Shown here in pieces: positions 1-12,524 of a stretch of DNA of 64,000 nucleotides (position 1 is its first letter; each line of letters starts with the position of its first letter). The notes under the pieces were generated by a model. The model was not told where the DNA came from and did not search any database. It worked only from the letters and a program-made list of their open reading frames with translations. This DNA comes from Megamerina dolium (taxonomy: Eukaryota > Arthropoda > Insecta > Diptera > Megamerinidae). The stretch spans positions 9,798,372 through 9,862,371 of the forward strand of contig OY978530.1 in assembly GCA_963854835.1 (NCBI GenBank), written 5' to 3'. The position numbers were made by a program, and so were the translations under genes.

Positions 1-3000
1 TTTTTTAGCGCCCGGCCATAGACCAGCTACTTAGAAAGGCTTTGACGCTAAAATACTGTTGGTCATGAAGCTAAATTTGGTAATATAAAGGTGATTCTTT
101 AAGAGTCTAGCCTAGGACCGGCTGCTTAAAAAGAATTTGACGGAAAAATACTGTTGACTGCAAAACCAACTTCGGCCATATACTTCGGGTTACTTTTTTA
201 GTGCCCGGCCATAGACCAGCTACCTAAAAAGGCTTTGGCGCTAAAGTAATGTTGGTCACGAAGACAAATTCGGCAATATATGGGTTATTCTTTAAAAGCA
301 TAGCCTAGGGCCGGCTACTTGAAAAGGCTTTCACGGTGAAATACTTTTAGTCACGAAGCCAACTTCGGCCATATACGGGTTATGCTTTAAAAGCCTAGCC
401 TAGGGCCGGCTACTTAAAAAGACTTTGATGCTAAAATACTGTTGGTCACGAAGACAATTTTGGCCATATGGGATATTCTTTAAATGCCTAGTCTATGATC
501 GGCTACTTAATAAGAATTTGACGCTAAAATACTGTTGTCCGCGAAACCAACTTCGGCCATAAGGGTTATTTTTTTAGTGCCCGGCCATAGACCAGCTACT
601 TAGAAAGGCTTTGACGCTAAAATACTGTTGGTCATGAAGCTAAATTTGGTAATATAAAGGTGATTCTTTAAGAGTCTAGCCTAGGGCCGGCTGCTTAAAA
701 AGAATTTGACGGAAAAATACTGTTGACTACAAAACCAACTTCGGCCATATACTTCGGGTTACTTTTTTAGTGCCCGGCCATAGACCAGCTACCTAAAAAG
801 GCTTTGGCGCTAAAATACTGTTGGTCATGAAGCCAAATTTGGCAATATAAGGGTTATTCTTTAAGAGCCCAGCATAGGGCCGGCTGCTTAAAAAGAATTT
901 GACGCAAAAATACTGTTGTCTGCGAAACCAATTTCCGCCATAAGGTTTATTTTTTTAGTGCCCAGCCATAGACCAGCTACTTAGAAACCATTGACGCTAA
1001 AATACTGTTGGTCATGAAGCCAAATTTTGTAATATAAAGATTATTATTTAAGAGTCTAGCCTAGGGCCAGCTGCTTAAAAAGAATTTGACGCAAAAATAC
1101 TGTTGGCTGCGAAACCAACTTTGGACATATAAGGGTTATATTTTTGATTGCCCGGCCATAGACCAGCTACTTAGGAAGGCTTTGAGGCTAAAATACTCTT
1201 CGCCGCGAAGCCAAATTTGGCAATATAAGGGTTATTCTTTAAGAGACTAGCCTATGGCCGGCTGCTTACAAAGTCTTTAACGCTAAAATACTGTTGGTAA
1301 CGAAGCCAACTTGTGCCATATAAGGGTTATTTTTTAAGAGCCTAGGCTAGGGACAGTTGCTTAAAAAGAATTTGACACAAAAATACTGTTGTCTGCGAAA
1401 CCAACTTTGGCCATATAAGGGTTATTTTCTTAGTGCCCGGAAATAGACCAGTTAATTAAAAAGGCTTTGACGCTAAAGTAGTGATGGTCACGAAGCCGAC
1501 TTGGGTATATAAGGGTTATTTTTCTGTAGCCCGGCCATAGACCAGCTACTAAGAAAAGCTTTAATGCTAAAATACTGTTGGTCACAAAACCAAATTCGGC
1601 AATATAAGGGTTATTCTTTAAGAGCCTAGGCTAGAGCCGGCTACTTAAAAATACGATGAAATACTGTTGGTCACGAAGCCAACTTCGGTCATATCAGGGT
1701 TATTCTTTAAAAGCCTAGCCTAGGGCCAGCTGCTTAAAAAGAATTTGAAGCAAACATACTGTTGGCCGCGAAACCAACTTTGGCCATATAAGGGCTATTT
1801 TTTTAGTGCCTGGCCATAGACCAGCTACTTAGAAAGGCTTTGCCGCTAAAATACTGCTGGTAACGAAGCCAGATTTGGCAATAAAAGGCTATTCTTAAAG
1901 AGCCTAGCCTAGGGCCAACTACTTAGGAAGAATTTGACGCTAAAATACTGTTGGCCGCAAAACCAATTTCGGTCTTATAAGGGTTTTTTTTTAGTGCCCG
2001 TCCATAGAGTAGCTTAGAAAGGCTTTGACGCTAAAATACTGTTGGTCACGAAGACAATTTTGGCAATATAAGGGATATTCTTTAAATGCCTAGTCTATGG
2101 TCGGCTACTTAAAAAGAATTTGACGCTAAAATACTGTTGGCCGCGAAACCAATTTCGGCCATATAAGGGTTACTTTTTCAGTGCCCGGCCATAGACCAGT
2201 TAATTAAAAAGGCTTTGACGCTAAAGTAGTGATGGTCACGAAGCCAGATTTGGCAATAAAAGGCTATTCTTAAAGAGCCTAACCTAGGGCCGGCTACTTA
2301 GAAAGAATTTGACGCTAAAATACTGTTGGCCGCAAAACCAATTTCGGTCTTATAAAGGTTTTTCTTTTAGTGCCCGTCCATAGACCAGCTTAGAAAGGCT
2401 TTGACGCTAAAATACTGTTGGTCACGAAGACAATTTTGGCAATATAAGGGATATCCTTTAAATGCATAATCTATGGTCGGCTACTTAAAAAGGCTTTGAC
2501 GCTAAAATTCTGTTGGCCGCGAAACCAACTTCGGCCATATAAGGGTTACTTTTTTAGTGCCCGGCCATAGACCAGCTACCTAAAAAGGCTTTGACGCTAA
2601 AATACTGTTGGTCATGAAGCCAAATTTGGCAATATAAGGGTTATTCTTTAAGAGCCCAGCATAGGGCCGGCTGCTTAAAAAGAATTTGACGCAAAAATAC
2701 TGTTGTCCGCGAAACCAATTTCGGCCATAAGGGTTATTTTTTTAGTGCCCGGCCATAGACCAGCTACTTAGAAAGGCTTTGACGCTAAAATACTGTTGGT
2801 CATGAAGCTAAATTTGGTAATATAAAGGTGATTCTTTAAGAGTCTAGCCTATGGCCGGCTGCTTAAAAAGAATTTGGCGGAAAAATACCGTTGACTGTAA
2901 AACCAACTTCGGCCATATAAGGGTTATTTTTTTAGTGCCAAGCCATTGACCAGCTACCTAAAAAGGCTTTGACGCTAAAGTACTGTTGGTCACGAAGACA

Positions 3001-4640
3001 AATTCGGCAATATAAGGGTTATTCTTTGAAAGCATAGGCTAGGGCCGGCTACTTAAAAAGGTTTTGACGCTAAAATACTGTTGGTCACAAAGCCAAATTC
3101 GGCAATATAAGGGTTATTCTTTAAGAGCCTAGGCTACGGTCGGCTACTCAGAAAGTCTTTCACGCTGAAATACTTTTAGTTACAAAGCCAACTTCGGCCA
3201 TATACGGGTTATGCTTTCGAAGCCTTGCCTAGGGCCGGCCACTTAAAAAGGTTTTGACGTTGAAATACTGTTAGTCACGAAGCCAACTTCGGCCGTATCA
3301 GTGTTATTCTTTAAGAGCCTAGCATAACGCCGGCTGCTTAAAAAGAATTTGACGTAAAAATACTGTTGGCTGCGAAACCAATTTCGGCCATATAAGGGTT
3401 ATTTTTTTAGTGCCCGGCCATAGACCAGCTACTTAGAAAGGCATTGACGCTAAAATACTGTTGGTCATGAAGCCAAATTTTGTAATATAAAGGTTATTCT
3501 TAAGAGTCTAGCCTAGGGCCAGCTGCTTAAAAAGAATTTGACGCAAAAATACTGTTGGCTGCGAAACCAACTTTGGACATATAAGGGTTATATTTTTTAT
3601 TGCCCGGCCATAGACCAGCTACTTAGAAAGGCTTTGACGCTAAAATACTGTTGGTGATGAAGCCAACTTCGGTCATATCAGTGTTATTCTTTAAGAGCCT
3701 AGCTTAGGGTCGGCAATTTAGAAAGTATTTCACACTGAAATACTTTTAGTCACAAAGCCAACTTCGGGCATATAAGGGTCATGCTTCAAAAGCCTAGCCA
3801 AGGGCCGGCCACTTAAAAAGGTTTTGACGCTGAAATACTGTCAGTCACGAAGCCGACTTCGGCCATATCAGGGGTATTTTTTCAGAGCCTAGTATATGGC
3901 CGGCTACTTAGAAAAGCTTTGACGCTAAAATACTGTTGGTCACAAAGCCAAATTCAGCAATATAAGGGTTATTCTTTAAGAGCCTAACTTAGGGTCGGCA
4001 ATTTAGAAAGTATTTCACGCTGAAATACTTTTAGTCACAAACCCAACTTCGGGCATATAAGGGTTATGCTTTAAAAGCCTAGCCAAGGGCCGGCCACTTA
4101 AAAAGGTTTTGACGCTGAAATACTGTTAGTCACGAAGCCAACTTCGGCCATATCAGGGGTATTTTTTAAGAGCCTAGTATAGGGCGGGCTACTTAGAAAG
4201 GCTTTGACGCTAAAATACTGTTGGCCACAAAGACAAATTCGGCAATATAAGGGTTATTCTTTAAAAGCCTAGATTAGGGCCGGCTACTAAAAAGGCTTTG
4301 ACGCTAAAATACTGTTGGTCACGAAGCGAAGTTCGGCCATATAAGGGTTATGCTTTAAAGGCCTAGTGTAGGGCTGGCCACTTAAAAAGGTTTTGACGCT
4401 GAAATACTGTTAGTCATTAAGCGAACTTCGGCCATATCAGGGCTATTTTTTAAGAGCCTAGCATAGGGCCGGCTATTTAAAAAGGCATTGACGCTAAAAT
4501 ACTGTTGGTCACGAAGCCAAATTCTGCAATATAAGAGTTATTCTTTGATAGCAAAGATTAGGGCCGGCTACTCAAAAAGGCTTTGATGCTAAAATACTGT
4601 TGGTCACGAAGTCAACTTTGGTCATATCAGTGTTATTCTT
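1..4640. repeat. Satellite array, region 1: ~95-bp monomers in A/B dimers and trimers
   Basis: Continuous head-to-tail array of a ~95-bp monomer. Conserved words in each monomer are GGCTTTGACGCTAAAATACT, then GTTGGTCACGAAGCCAA, then TTCGGCCATATAAGGGTTAT, then a variable box. Form A has AAGAGCCTAGCCTAGGGCCG. Form B has TTTTTTAGTGCCCGGCCATA followed by GACCAGCTACTTAG. Here A and B mostly alternate, so the working unit is a ~190-bp dimer. A trimeric register also appears: the CGGCAATTTAGAAAGTATTT variant is at 3711 and again at 3996, 285 bp apart. The first ~245 bases recur from about position 570 at an offset of 569 bp. Monomers differ by scattered substitutions and small indels, so this is an older, less homogenised part of the array. 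No gene is seen. Confidence 0.95.
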
Positions 4641-5079
4641 AAAGAGCCGATCCTAGATACTTAAAAGGGCTGTGACTGTTGGCTGCGAAACCAACTTCGG
4701 CCATATAAGGGTTATTATTTTAGTGGCAATATAAAGCTTATTCTTTAAGAGCCTATCCTATGGCCGGCTACTTAAAAGGCTTTGACGATAAAACACTGTT
4801 GGTCTAGGAGCCAACTTCGGCCATATAAGAGTTATTTTTTTAGTGCCCGACCATAGACCAGCTACTTAGAAAGGCTTTGACTCTAAAATACTGTTGGTCA
4901 CGAAGCCAACTTCGGCCATATCAGGGGTATTTTTGAAGAAGCCAGCATAGGGCCGGCTACTTAAAAGGCTTTGACGATAAAATACTGTTGGTCTAGGAGC
5001 CAAATTCGGCCATATAAGAGTTATTTTTTTAGTGCCCGACCATAGACCAGCTACTTAAAAAGGCTTTGACGCTAAAATA

Positions 5080-6240
5080 CTGTTGGTGACGGAGCCAACT
5101 TCGGCCATATCAGGGGTATTTTTCAAGAGTCTAGCATGGGGCCGGCTGCTTAAAAAGAATTTGACGGAAAAATACTGTTGACTGCAAAACCAACTTCGGC
5201 CATATAAGGGTTATTTTTTTAGTGCCCGGCCATAGACCAGCTACCTAAAAAGGCTTTGACGCTAAAGAACTGTTGGTCACAAAGACAAATTCGGCAATAT
5301 ATGGGTTATGCTTTAAAAGCATAGCCTAGGGCCGGCTACTTAAAACGGCTTTGACGCTTAAATACTATTGGTCACAAAGCCAAATTTGGCAATATAAGGG
5401 TTATTCTTTAAGAGCCTAGCCTAGGGTCGGCTACTTAGAAAGTCTTTCACGCTAACGTACTGTTGGTCATGAAGACAAATTCGGCAATATATGGGTTATT
5501 CTTTAAAAGCATAGCCTAGAGCCGGCTACTTAAAAAGGCTTTGACGATAAAGTACTTTTGGTCACGAAGACAATTTCGGCAATATATGGGTTATTCTTTA
5601 AAAGCATAGCCTAGGGCCGGCTACTTAAAAAGGCTTTGACGCTAAAATACTGTTGGTCACAAAGCCAAATTCGGCAATATAAGGGTTATTATTTAAGAGC
5701 ATAGCCTAGGGCCGGCTACGTAAAAAGGCTTTGACGCTAAAGTACTGTTGGTCACGAAGATAAATTCGGCAATATATGGGTTATTATTTAGAAGCCTAGC
5801 CTAGGGCCGGCTGCTTAAAAAGAATTTGACGGAAAAATACTGTTGACTGCAAAATAAACTTCGGCCATATAAGGGTTATTATTTTAGTGGCAATATAAAG
5901 CTTATTCTTTAAGAGCCTATCCTATGGCCGGCTGCTTAAAAAAAATTTTTCGCAAAAATACTGTTGGCTGCGAAACCAACTTTGGCCATATAAGGGTTAT
6001 ATTTTTTGTTGCCCGGCCATAGACCAGTTACTTAGAAAGGCTTTGCCGCTAAAATACTGTTGGTCACGATGCCAAATTTTGCAATATAAAGGCTATTCTT
6101 TAAGACCATAGCCTAGGGCCGGCTACTTAAAATGAACTTGACGCTAACATACCAACTTCGCAACTTTGATATGGCTGCAAAACCAACTTCGGCCATATAA
6201 GGGTAACTTTTTTAGTGCCCGGCCATAGACCAGCTACTTA
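5080..6240. repeat. Block duplication within satellite, copy 1 (partner 7028-8190)
   Basis: Aligns with 7028-8190 at a constant offset of 1948 bp, across many variant monomers in the same order, including the AGCATGGGGCCGG variant (5133 and 7081). Only a few substitutions were seen by eye. The match ends near 6240, where copy 1 carries a CCTAATTAGG-type B monomer and copy 2 a GCCAAATTTGGC-type one. End points are approximate. Confidence 0.8.
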
Positions 6241-7027
6241 GAAAGGCCTTGACGCAAAAATACTGTTGGTCATGAAGCCTAATTAGGTAATATAAAGGTT
6301 ATTCTTTAAGAGTCTAGCCTAGGGCCAGCTGCTTAAAAAAAATTTGACGCAAAAATACTGTTGGCTGCGAAACCAACTTTGGCCATATAAGGGTTATATT
6401 TTTTATTGCCCGGCCATAGACCAGCTACTTAGAAAGGCTTTGCCGCTAAAATACTGTTGGTCACGATGCCAAATTTTGCAATAAAAAGGCTATTCTTTAT
6501 GACCATAGCCTAGGGCCGGCTACTTAAAATGAACTTGACGCTAACATACCAACTTCGCAACTTTGATATGGCCGCAAAACCAACTTCGGCCATATAAGGG
6601 TAACTTTTTTAGTGCCCGGCCATAGACCAGCTACTTAGAAAGGCTTTGACGCTAAAATACTGTTGGTCATGAAGCCGAATTAGGTAATATAAAGGTTATT
6701 CTTTAAGAGTCTAGCCTAGGGCCAGCTGCTTAAAAAGAATTTGACGCAAAAATACTGTTGGCTGCGAAACCAACTTTGGCCATATAAGGGTTATATTTTT
6801 TATTGCCCGGCCATAGACCAGCTACTTAGAAAGGCTTTGCCGCTAAAATACTGTTGGTCACGAAGCCAACTTCGGCCATATCAGGGGTATTTTTGAAGAA
6901 GCCAGCATAGGGCCGGCTTTGATGATAAAGTACTGTTAGCCACGAAGCCAAAGTCGGTAATATAATGGTTATTCTTTGAGAGCATAGCCTAGGGTAAGCT
7001 ACTTAAAAAGGCTTTGACGCTAAAATA

Positions 7028-8190
7028 CTGTTTGTGACGGAGCCAACTTCGGCCATATCAGGGGTATTTTTCAAGAGTCTAGCATGGGGCCGGCTGCTTA
7101 AAAAGAATTTGACGGAAAAATACTGTTGACTGCAAAACCAACTTCGGCCATATAAGGGTTATTTTTTTAGTGCCCGGCCATAGACCAGCTACCTAAAAAG
7201 GCTTTGACGCTAAAGAACTGTTGGTCACAAAGACAAATTCGGCAATATATGGGTTATGCTTTAAAAGCATAGCCTAGGGCCGGCTACTTAAAACGGCTTT
7301 GACGCTTAAATACTATTGGTCACAAAGCCAAATTTGGCAATATAAGGGTTATTCTTTAGGAGCCTAGCCTAGGGCCGGCTACTTAGAAAGTCTTTCACGC
7401 TAACGTACTGTTGGTCACGAAGACAAATTCGGCAATATATGGGTTATTCTTTAAAAGCATAGCCTAGAGCCGGCTACTTAAAAAGGCTTTGACGATAAAG
7501 TACTTTTGGTCACGAAGACAATTTCGGCAATATATGGGTTATTCTTTAAAAGCATAGCCTAGGGCCGGCTACTTAAAAAGGCTTTGACGCTAAAATACTG
7601 TTGGTCACAAAGCCAAATTCGGCAATATAAGGGTTATTATTTAAGAGCATAGCCTAGGGCCGGCTACGTAAAAAGGCTTTGACGCTAAAGTACTGTTGGT
7701 CACGAAGATAAATTCGGCAATATATGGGTTATTATTTAGAAGCCTAGCCTAGGGCCGGCTGCTTAAAAAGAATTTGACGGAAAAATACTGTTGACTGCAA
7801 AATAAACTTCGGCCATATAAGGGTTATTATTTTAGTGGCAATATAAAGCTTATTCTTTAAGAGCCTATCCTATGGCCGGCTGCTTAAAAAGAATTTGACG
7901 CAAAAATACTGTTGGCTGCGAAACCAACTTTGGCCATATAAGGGTTATATTTTTTATTGCCCGACCATAGACCAGTTACTTAGAAAGGCTTTGCCGCTAA
8001 AATACTGTTGGTCACGATGCCAAATTTTGCAATATAAAGGCTATTCTTTAAGACCATAGCCTAGGGCCGGCTACTTAAAATGAACTTGACGCTAACATAC
8101 CAACTTCGCAACTTTGATATGGCCGCAAAACCAACTTCGGCCATATAAGGGTAACTTTTTTAGTGTCCGGCCATAGACCAGCTACTTAGA
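7028..8190. repeat. Block duplication within satellite, copy 2 (partner 5080-6240)
   Basis: Second copy of the block described at 5080-6240, offset 1948 bp. A related version is also present from about 21000 as part of the long-range duplication. Boundaries are approximate because neighbouring satellite monomers are themselves similar. Confidence 0.8.
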
Positions 8191-10255
8191 GAGGCTTTGA
8201 CGCTAAAATACTCTTGGACAAGAAGCCAAATTTGGCAATATAAAGGTTATTCTTTAGGAGCCTAGCCTAGGGCAGGCTACTTAAAATGAACTTGACGCTA
8301 ACATACCAACTTCGCAACTTTGATATGGCCGCAAAACCAACTTCGGCCATATAAGGGTAACTTTTTTAGTGCCCGGCCATAGACCAGCTACTTAGAAAGG
8401 TTTTGACGCTAAAATACTGTTGGTCATGAAGCCTAATTAGGTAATATAAAGATTATTCTTTAAGAGTCTAGCCTAGGGCCAGCTGCTTAAAAAGAATTTG
8501 ACGCAAAAATACTGTTGGCTGCGAAACCAACTTTGGCCATATAAGGGTTATATTTTTTATTGCCCGGCCATAGACCAGCTACTTAGAAAGGCTTTGCCGC
8601 TAAAATACTGTTGGTCACGATGCCAAATTTTGCAATAAAAAGGCTATTCTTTATGACCATAGCCTAGGGCCGGCTACTTAAAATGAACTTGACGCTAACA
8701 TACCAACTTCGCAACTTTGATATGGCCGCAAAACCAACTTCGGCCATATAAGGGTAACTTTTTTAGTGCCCGGCCATAGACCAGCTACTTAGAAAGGCTT
8801 TGACGCTAAAATACTGTTGGTCATGAAGCCTAATTAGGTAATATAAAGGTTATTCTTTAAGAGTCTAGCCTAGGGCCAGCTGCTTAAAAAGAATTTGACG
8901 CAAAAATACTGTTGGCTGCGAAACCAACTTTGGCCATATAAGGGTTATATTTTTTATTGCCCGGCCATAGACCAGCTACTTAGAGAGGCTTTGCCGCTAA
9001 AATACTCTTGGTCAAGAAGCCAAATTTGGCAATATAAAGGTTATTCTTTAGGAGCCTAGCCAAGGGCCGGCTACTTAAAATGAACTTGACGCTAACATAC
9101 CAACTTCGCAACTTTGATATGGCAGCAAAACCAACTTCGGCCATATAAGGGTAACTTTTTTAGTGCCCGGCCATAGACCAGCTACTTAGAAAGGCTTTGA
9201 CGCTAAAATACTGTTGGTCAGGTTATTCTTTAAGAGTCTAGCCTAGGGCCAGCTGTTTAAAAAGAATTTGACGCAAAAATACTGTTGGCTGCGAAACCAA
9301 CTTTGGCCATATAAGGGTTATAGTTTTTATTGCCCGGCCATAGACCAGCTACTTAGAGAGGCTTTGCCGCTAAAATACTCTTGGTCAAGAAGCCAAATTT
9401 GGCAATATAAAGGTTATTCTTTAGGAGCCTAGCCAAGGGCCGGCTACTTAAAATGAACTTGACGCTAACATACCAACTTCGCAACTTTGATATGGCAGCA
9501 AAACCAACTGCGGCCATATAAGGGTAACTTTTTTAGTGCCCGGCCATAGACCAGCTACTTAGAAAGGCTTTGCCACTAAAATACTGTTGGTCACGAAGCT
9601 AAATTTGGCAATATAAGGTTTAATCTTTAAGAGCCTAGCATGGGGCCGGCTTCTTAAAAAGGATTTGACGCAAAAATTCTGTTGGTTGCGAAACCAATTT
9701 CGGCCATATAAGGGTTATATTTTTTATTGCCCGGCCATAGACCAGCTACTTAGAAAGGCTTTGACGCTAAAATACTGTTGGTCACGAAGCTAAATGTGGC
9801 AATATAAGGGTTATTCTTTAAGAGCCTATCATATGGCCGGCTTCTTAGAAAGAATTTGACGCAAAAATTCTGTTGGTTGCGAAACCAATTTTGGCCATAC
9901 AAGGGTTATTTTTTTAGTGCCCGGCCATAGACCAGCTACTTAGAAAGGCTTTGACGCTAAAATACTGTTGGTCACGAAGCTAAATGTGGCAATATAAGGG
10001 TTATTCTTTAAGAGCCTAGCCTACGGCCGGCTGCTTAAAAAGAATTTGACGGAAAAATACTGTTGACTGCAAAACCAACTTCGGCCATATAAGGGTTATT
10101 TTTTTAGTGGCCGGCCATAGACCAGCTACCTAAAAAGGCTTTGACGCTAAAGAACTGTTGGTCACAAAGACAAATTCGGCAATATATGGGTTATTCTTTA
10201 AAAGCATAGCCTAGGGCCGGCTACTTAAAAAGGCTTTGACGCTAAAGCACTTTTG

Positions 10256-10260
10256 GTCAC
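10256..10260. repeat. Target-site duplication (left), GTCAC
   Basis: The five bases GTCAC directly before the left LTR are repeated at 15218-15222 directly after the right LTR. They come from the satellite word TTGGTCACGAAG. Removing the element and one copy restores a satellite sequence that matches intact copies at about 18668-18720. A 5-bp duplication flanking TG...CA LTR ends is the signature of integrase-mediated insertion. Confidence 0.95.
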
Positions 10261-10478
10261 TGTACCAACCTGTCAAATCGGAATAAGAATATAGTAAAAC
10301 AGCAGTTTAAGGTGACAGGAAAACGTGTGTTATTTATTGAAGCTTCTGCACTCGTTGAGTGCCTACACAAGAATGAATTGCATATTACATGTTCACGCTC
10401 TCACTTATGACGCCGCGCTCTCACTCTCTTATTCTGTTTGCATGTTCTGGCTGTCGCTTGCCGTTGCGGATCTCCACA
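10261..10478 (-). repeat. LTR, left on plus strand (3' LTR of the element)
   Basis: 218 bp, begins TGTACCAACC and ends GATCTCCACA on the plus strand. It is identical to the LTR at 15000-15217 except at 10281 (G against C at 15020) and 10468 (G against A at 15207). It holds the end of the integrase reading frame (stop at 10429-10431), an AATAAA on the element sense strand and two CGCTCTCACT words (GAGAG type on the sense strand). I see no convincing TATA box. Confidence 0.97.
10333..10338 (-). promoter_or_regulatory. Polyadenylation signal AATAAA in LTR
   Basis: Plus-strand TTTATT reads AATAAA on the element sense strand. Just upstream in the sense direction is a short inverted repeat, GCACTC-GTT-GAGTGC at 10348-10362 (6-bp stem, 3-base loop). 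The same arrangement is present in the other LTR. Its use as the retroelement poly(A) signal is inferred. Confidence 0.6.
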
Positions 10479-11574
10479 TCCCTCCCTTATTATAAAGTTT
10501 CAAGCGCAATTTGGATGGATCATCTGGAACACACTTTTCGGGAATATCAAGGCAAGGCTTACAATGCGTCGCTGAAGGAGTTCCCAACGAGGGTGGCATC
10601 CTAGGTGTGTTAGTTGGTGTCGGTGGGACCGGAGGTGCAGCTGTAGTTGTGACAGTTGTTCCGGGGGCGGCAGTTTCGGCAATTTGTTCGTATGTGGCCT
10701 GGGATGGCACTTTTTTTATGTGGTTTATGTTCCTGCGAATGCGTTTCCCATCCGCCATTATTATTACTTCGTTTCCAACCCGTTCTAGAACCTCGTATTC
10801 TGTTGGCCCAAACGTGGGTGTAAGTTTATGCGAGAAAACTACATTCCGAAGTAATACCTTATCTCCAGGGATTATATCTGATGATTTGGCTCTTCTTGCT
10901 GTATCACCTTTCTCTTTCCCCTTTTGCTTATTAATCATATCCAAATCCCTCGCTGCTGAATCCATCATATCGTCAGTAATATCTTGTATTCCGGGTATTT
11001 TGTCTCGAATGACGCGATTGAACATGAGTTCTGTTGGCGCCGAACCGGTAGTGCCGTGAGGAGTGACATTGTACATCAATATGAAATCTTGGATTTCTTT
11101 TTTGCAATCACTTTTATTTGTATGTGCAATTTTCAATCGTTTTACTAACGACTTGTTCTTGTTTTCGACTTCCCCGTTCGCCTGAGGCCAGTATGGAGGG
11201 GTAGTGATTAATATGATATTATTATCTTTGCAATATTTCCTGAATTCACTGCTTACAAATTGTCTGCCGTTGTCTGCTCTCAGTGATCTTGGCAGACCCA
11301 GACGGCAAAAGATTTCTTGCAAAATTTTGATTATTGCGTCGGAAGTGATTCTCCTTAAAAATTTTACTTCTTGATAACGGGAGTAGTAGTCGATTAAAAC
11401 AAATAAATATTCGTTATTTGGCAGAGGTCCCAATAAATCTGTGGCTACACACTGCCAAGGGCCATTTGGGAATGCGTGTCTATGCATGGGTGCTGGTTTA
11501 TTAGGCTGTGAAACTAATAAACAGTCTCTACAGGTTTTAACATAAGTTTCCACTTCTCTGTCAATAAGAGGCCA
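10429..11574 (-). pseudogene. pol: Retrotransposon integrase: catalytic core and C-terminal domain (5' part cut off by a stop)
   Basis: This open stretch follows the in-frame TAG at 11575-11577. Read from the GTG at 11553 it is 374 codons. Residues 8 and 11 are the Cys pair of the HHCC zinc domain; the His pair lies before the stop. The DDE core has D39 (in TDLLG), D94 (in ADNG) and E130 (in GEVEN), with 35 residues between D94 and E130, the classic DD35E spacing. Residues ~244-281 resemble the GPY/F C-terminal module of Gypsy integrases. A Pro/Thr-rich tail follows at ~290-325. The last ~15 codons run into the 3' LTR, ending with TAA at 10429-10431. The integrase would insert the cDNA into the chromosome. 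It is in the same frame as the RNase H segment, so one nonsense change separates the two. Confidence 0.93.
10479..10488 (-). other. Polypurine tract
   Basis: Plus-strand TCCCTCCCTT lies directly against the LTR at 10478. On the element sense strand it reads AAGGGAGGGA immediately before the LTR's TGTGGAGATC. This is the expected position and composition for the plus-strand DNA primer left by RNase H. Confidence 0.88.
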
Positions 11575-12524
11575 CTAAACCTTGGCTCTAACTCTTCGTT
11601 TCATGGCGGACTCACCAGGATGCCCTTCATGTGCTAGTTCTAAAATTTTGGGCCGAAGAGTGGTCGGTATGACTATACGGGTTCCTCGCAAGATGATACC
11701 ACCCACTGCTGATAGTTCGTGACGAAATGGATAGTATTTATTCGAACCCTCAGTTGGCCAGGAATCATCTTTAATATATTTAATAGCATCTATGATTTCT
11801 TTTTCTTGACAACTTTTCTCTGAGATTTCGCAGATGGTCAGAGCAGACGGCGTTGAACTAGAGATTATGTGGAAAATAGATTGTTCGACGTTCTCATCAA
11901 ACGAATTCGCTCTTCCTAGCCTGCATAATCTCGAAATAGAATCAGCAATGTTTTCTCTTCCGGAACGATAAACTACTTTAAATTTATATGACTGAAGCCT
12001 CAAGAGCCAACGTTCTATCCTTGCAGGTGGTTTCGAAGTTGGCTTGAAGATCGCTTCCAGAGGCTTGTGGTCGGTGACCAGCTCGAACTCCAACCCGATT
12101 AAATAGTAATAAAATCTTTCCACGGCCCACACCAGCGCCAAACTTTCTTTCTCTGTTTGGGAATACCTTTTCTCTACTTCTGAAAGACTTTTACTGGCAA
12201 AAGAGATTATATGTGGTTCGTCGTTTGAATCGAATTGAATAAGAACTGCACCAAGAGCTACAGGACTCGCATCTGCTATTACTCGAGTTTTGTTAAGTAC
12301 GTTAAAATACGCTAAATTGGGTATATTCGATAACAGCTTTTTCAATTTTTCAAACGCGTTTTGCTGGGATGAGCCCCACGTAAATTTAGAATCTATTTTC
12401 AATAAGCGTCTCAGAGGTTCTGTGATGTCGGCCATGTCTGGAATAAACTTTCCAACGTACGTGATGAGGCCAAGAAAGCTTCTTGTTTCCTCTTTTGTTT
12501 GAGGCGCCCGGAAATCCAAAATCG
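11575..12524 (-). pseudogene. pol: RT thumb/connection, RNase H and integrase zinc-domain start (frame-shifted from RT)
   Basis: Open on the minus strand from the frameshift near 12525-12528 to the TAG at 11575-11577. Counting residues from the codon at 12519 (a TTG, so not a real start): residues 1-60 are the RT connection region (motif SFLGLITYVGKFIPD). RNase H follows with D83 (in ADAS), E125 (in TEKE), D150 (in TDHK) and D193 (in IADS), so all acidic positions look present. After a linker, H297 and H300 (in AHEGHPG) begin the integrase HHCC domain. The stop replaces a codon just before the segment that continues in the same frame at 11574. RNase H would degrade the RNA template and shape the polypurine primer. 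Confidence 0.92.

Larger units (their letters stand above)
4641..10260. repeat. Satellite array, region 2: A/B monomers with tetrameric higher-order repeats
   Basis: Same satellite family and orientation as region 1, but organised in longer repeats. A block at about 5080-6240 recurs at about 7028-8190 (offset 1948 bp). A tetrameric unit marked by AAATGAACTTGACGCTAAC has its anchor (the AATGAACTTG word) at 6131, 6528, 8079, 8285, 8682, 9079 and 9452. Spacing is 397 bp where the unit is complete and 373 bp between 9079 and 9452, where 24 bp are missing near 9220. Most of 6835-10260 recurs at about 20660-23996. The array is interrupted at 10260/10261 by the retrotransposon and resumes in the same phase after 15217. 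No gene is seen. Confidence 0.93.

Noticed and set aside
10261..10700. A possible env gene between integrase and the 3' LTR
   Set aside because: Integrase reads directly into the LTR, leaving no space for another gene.
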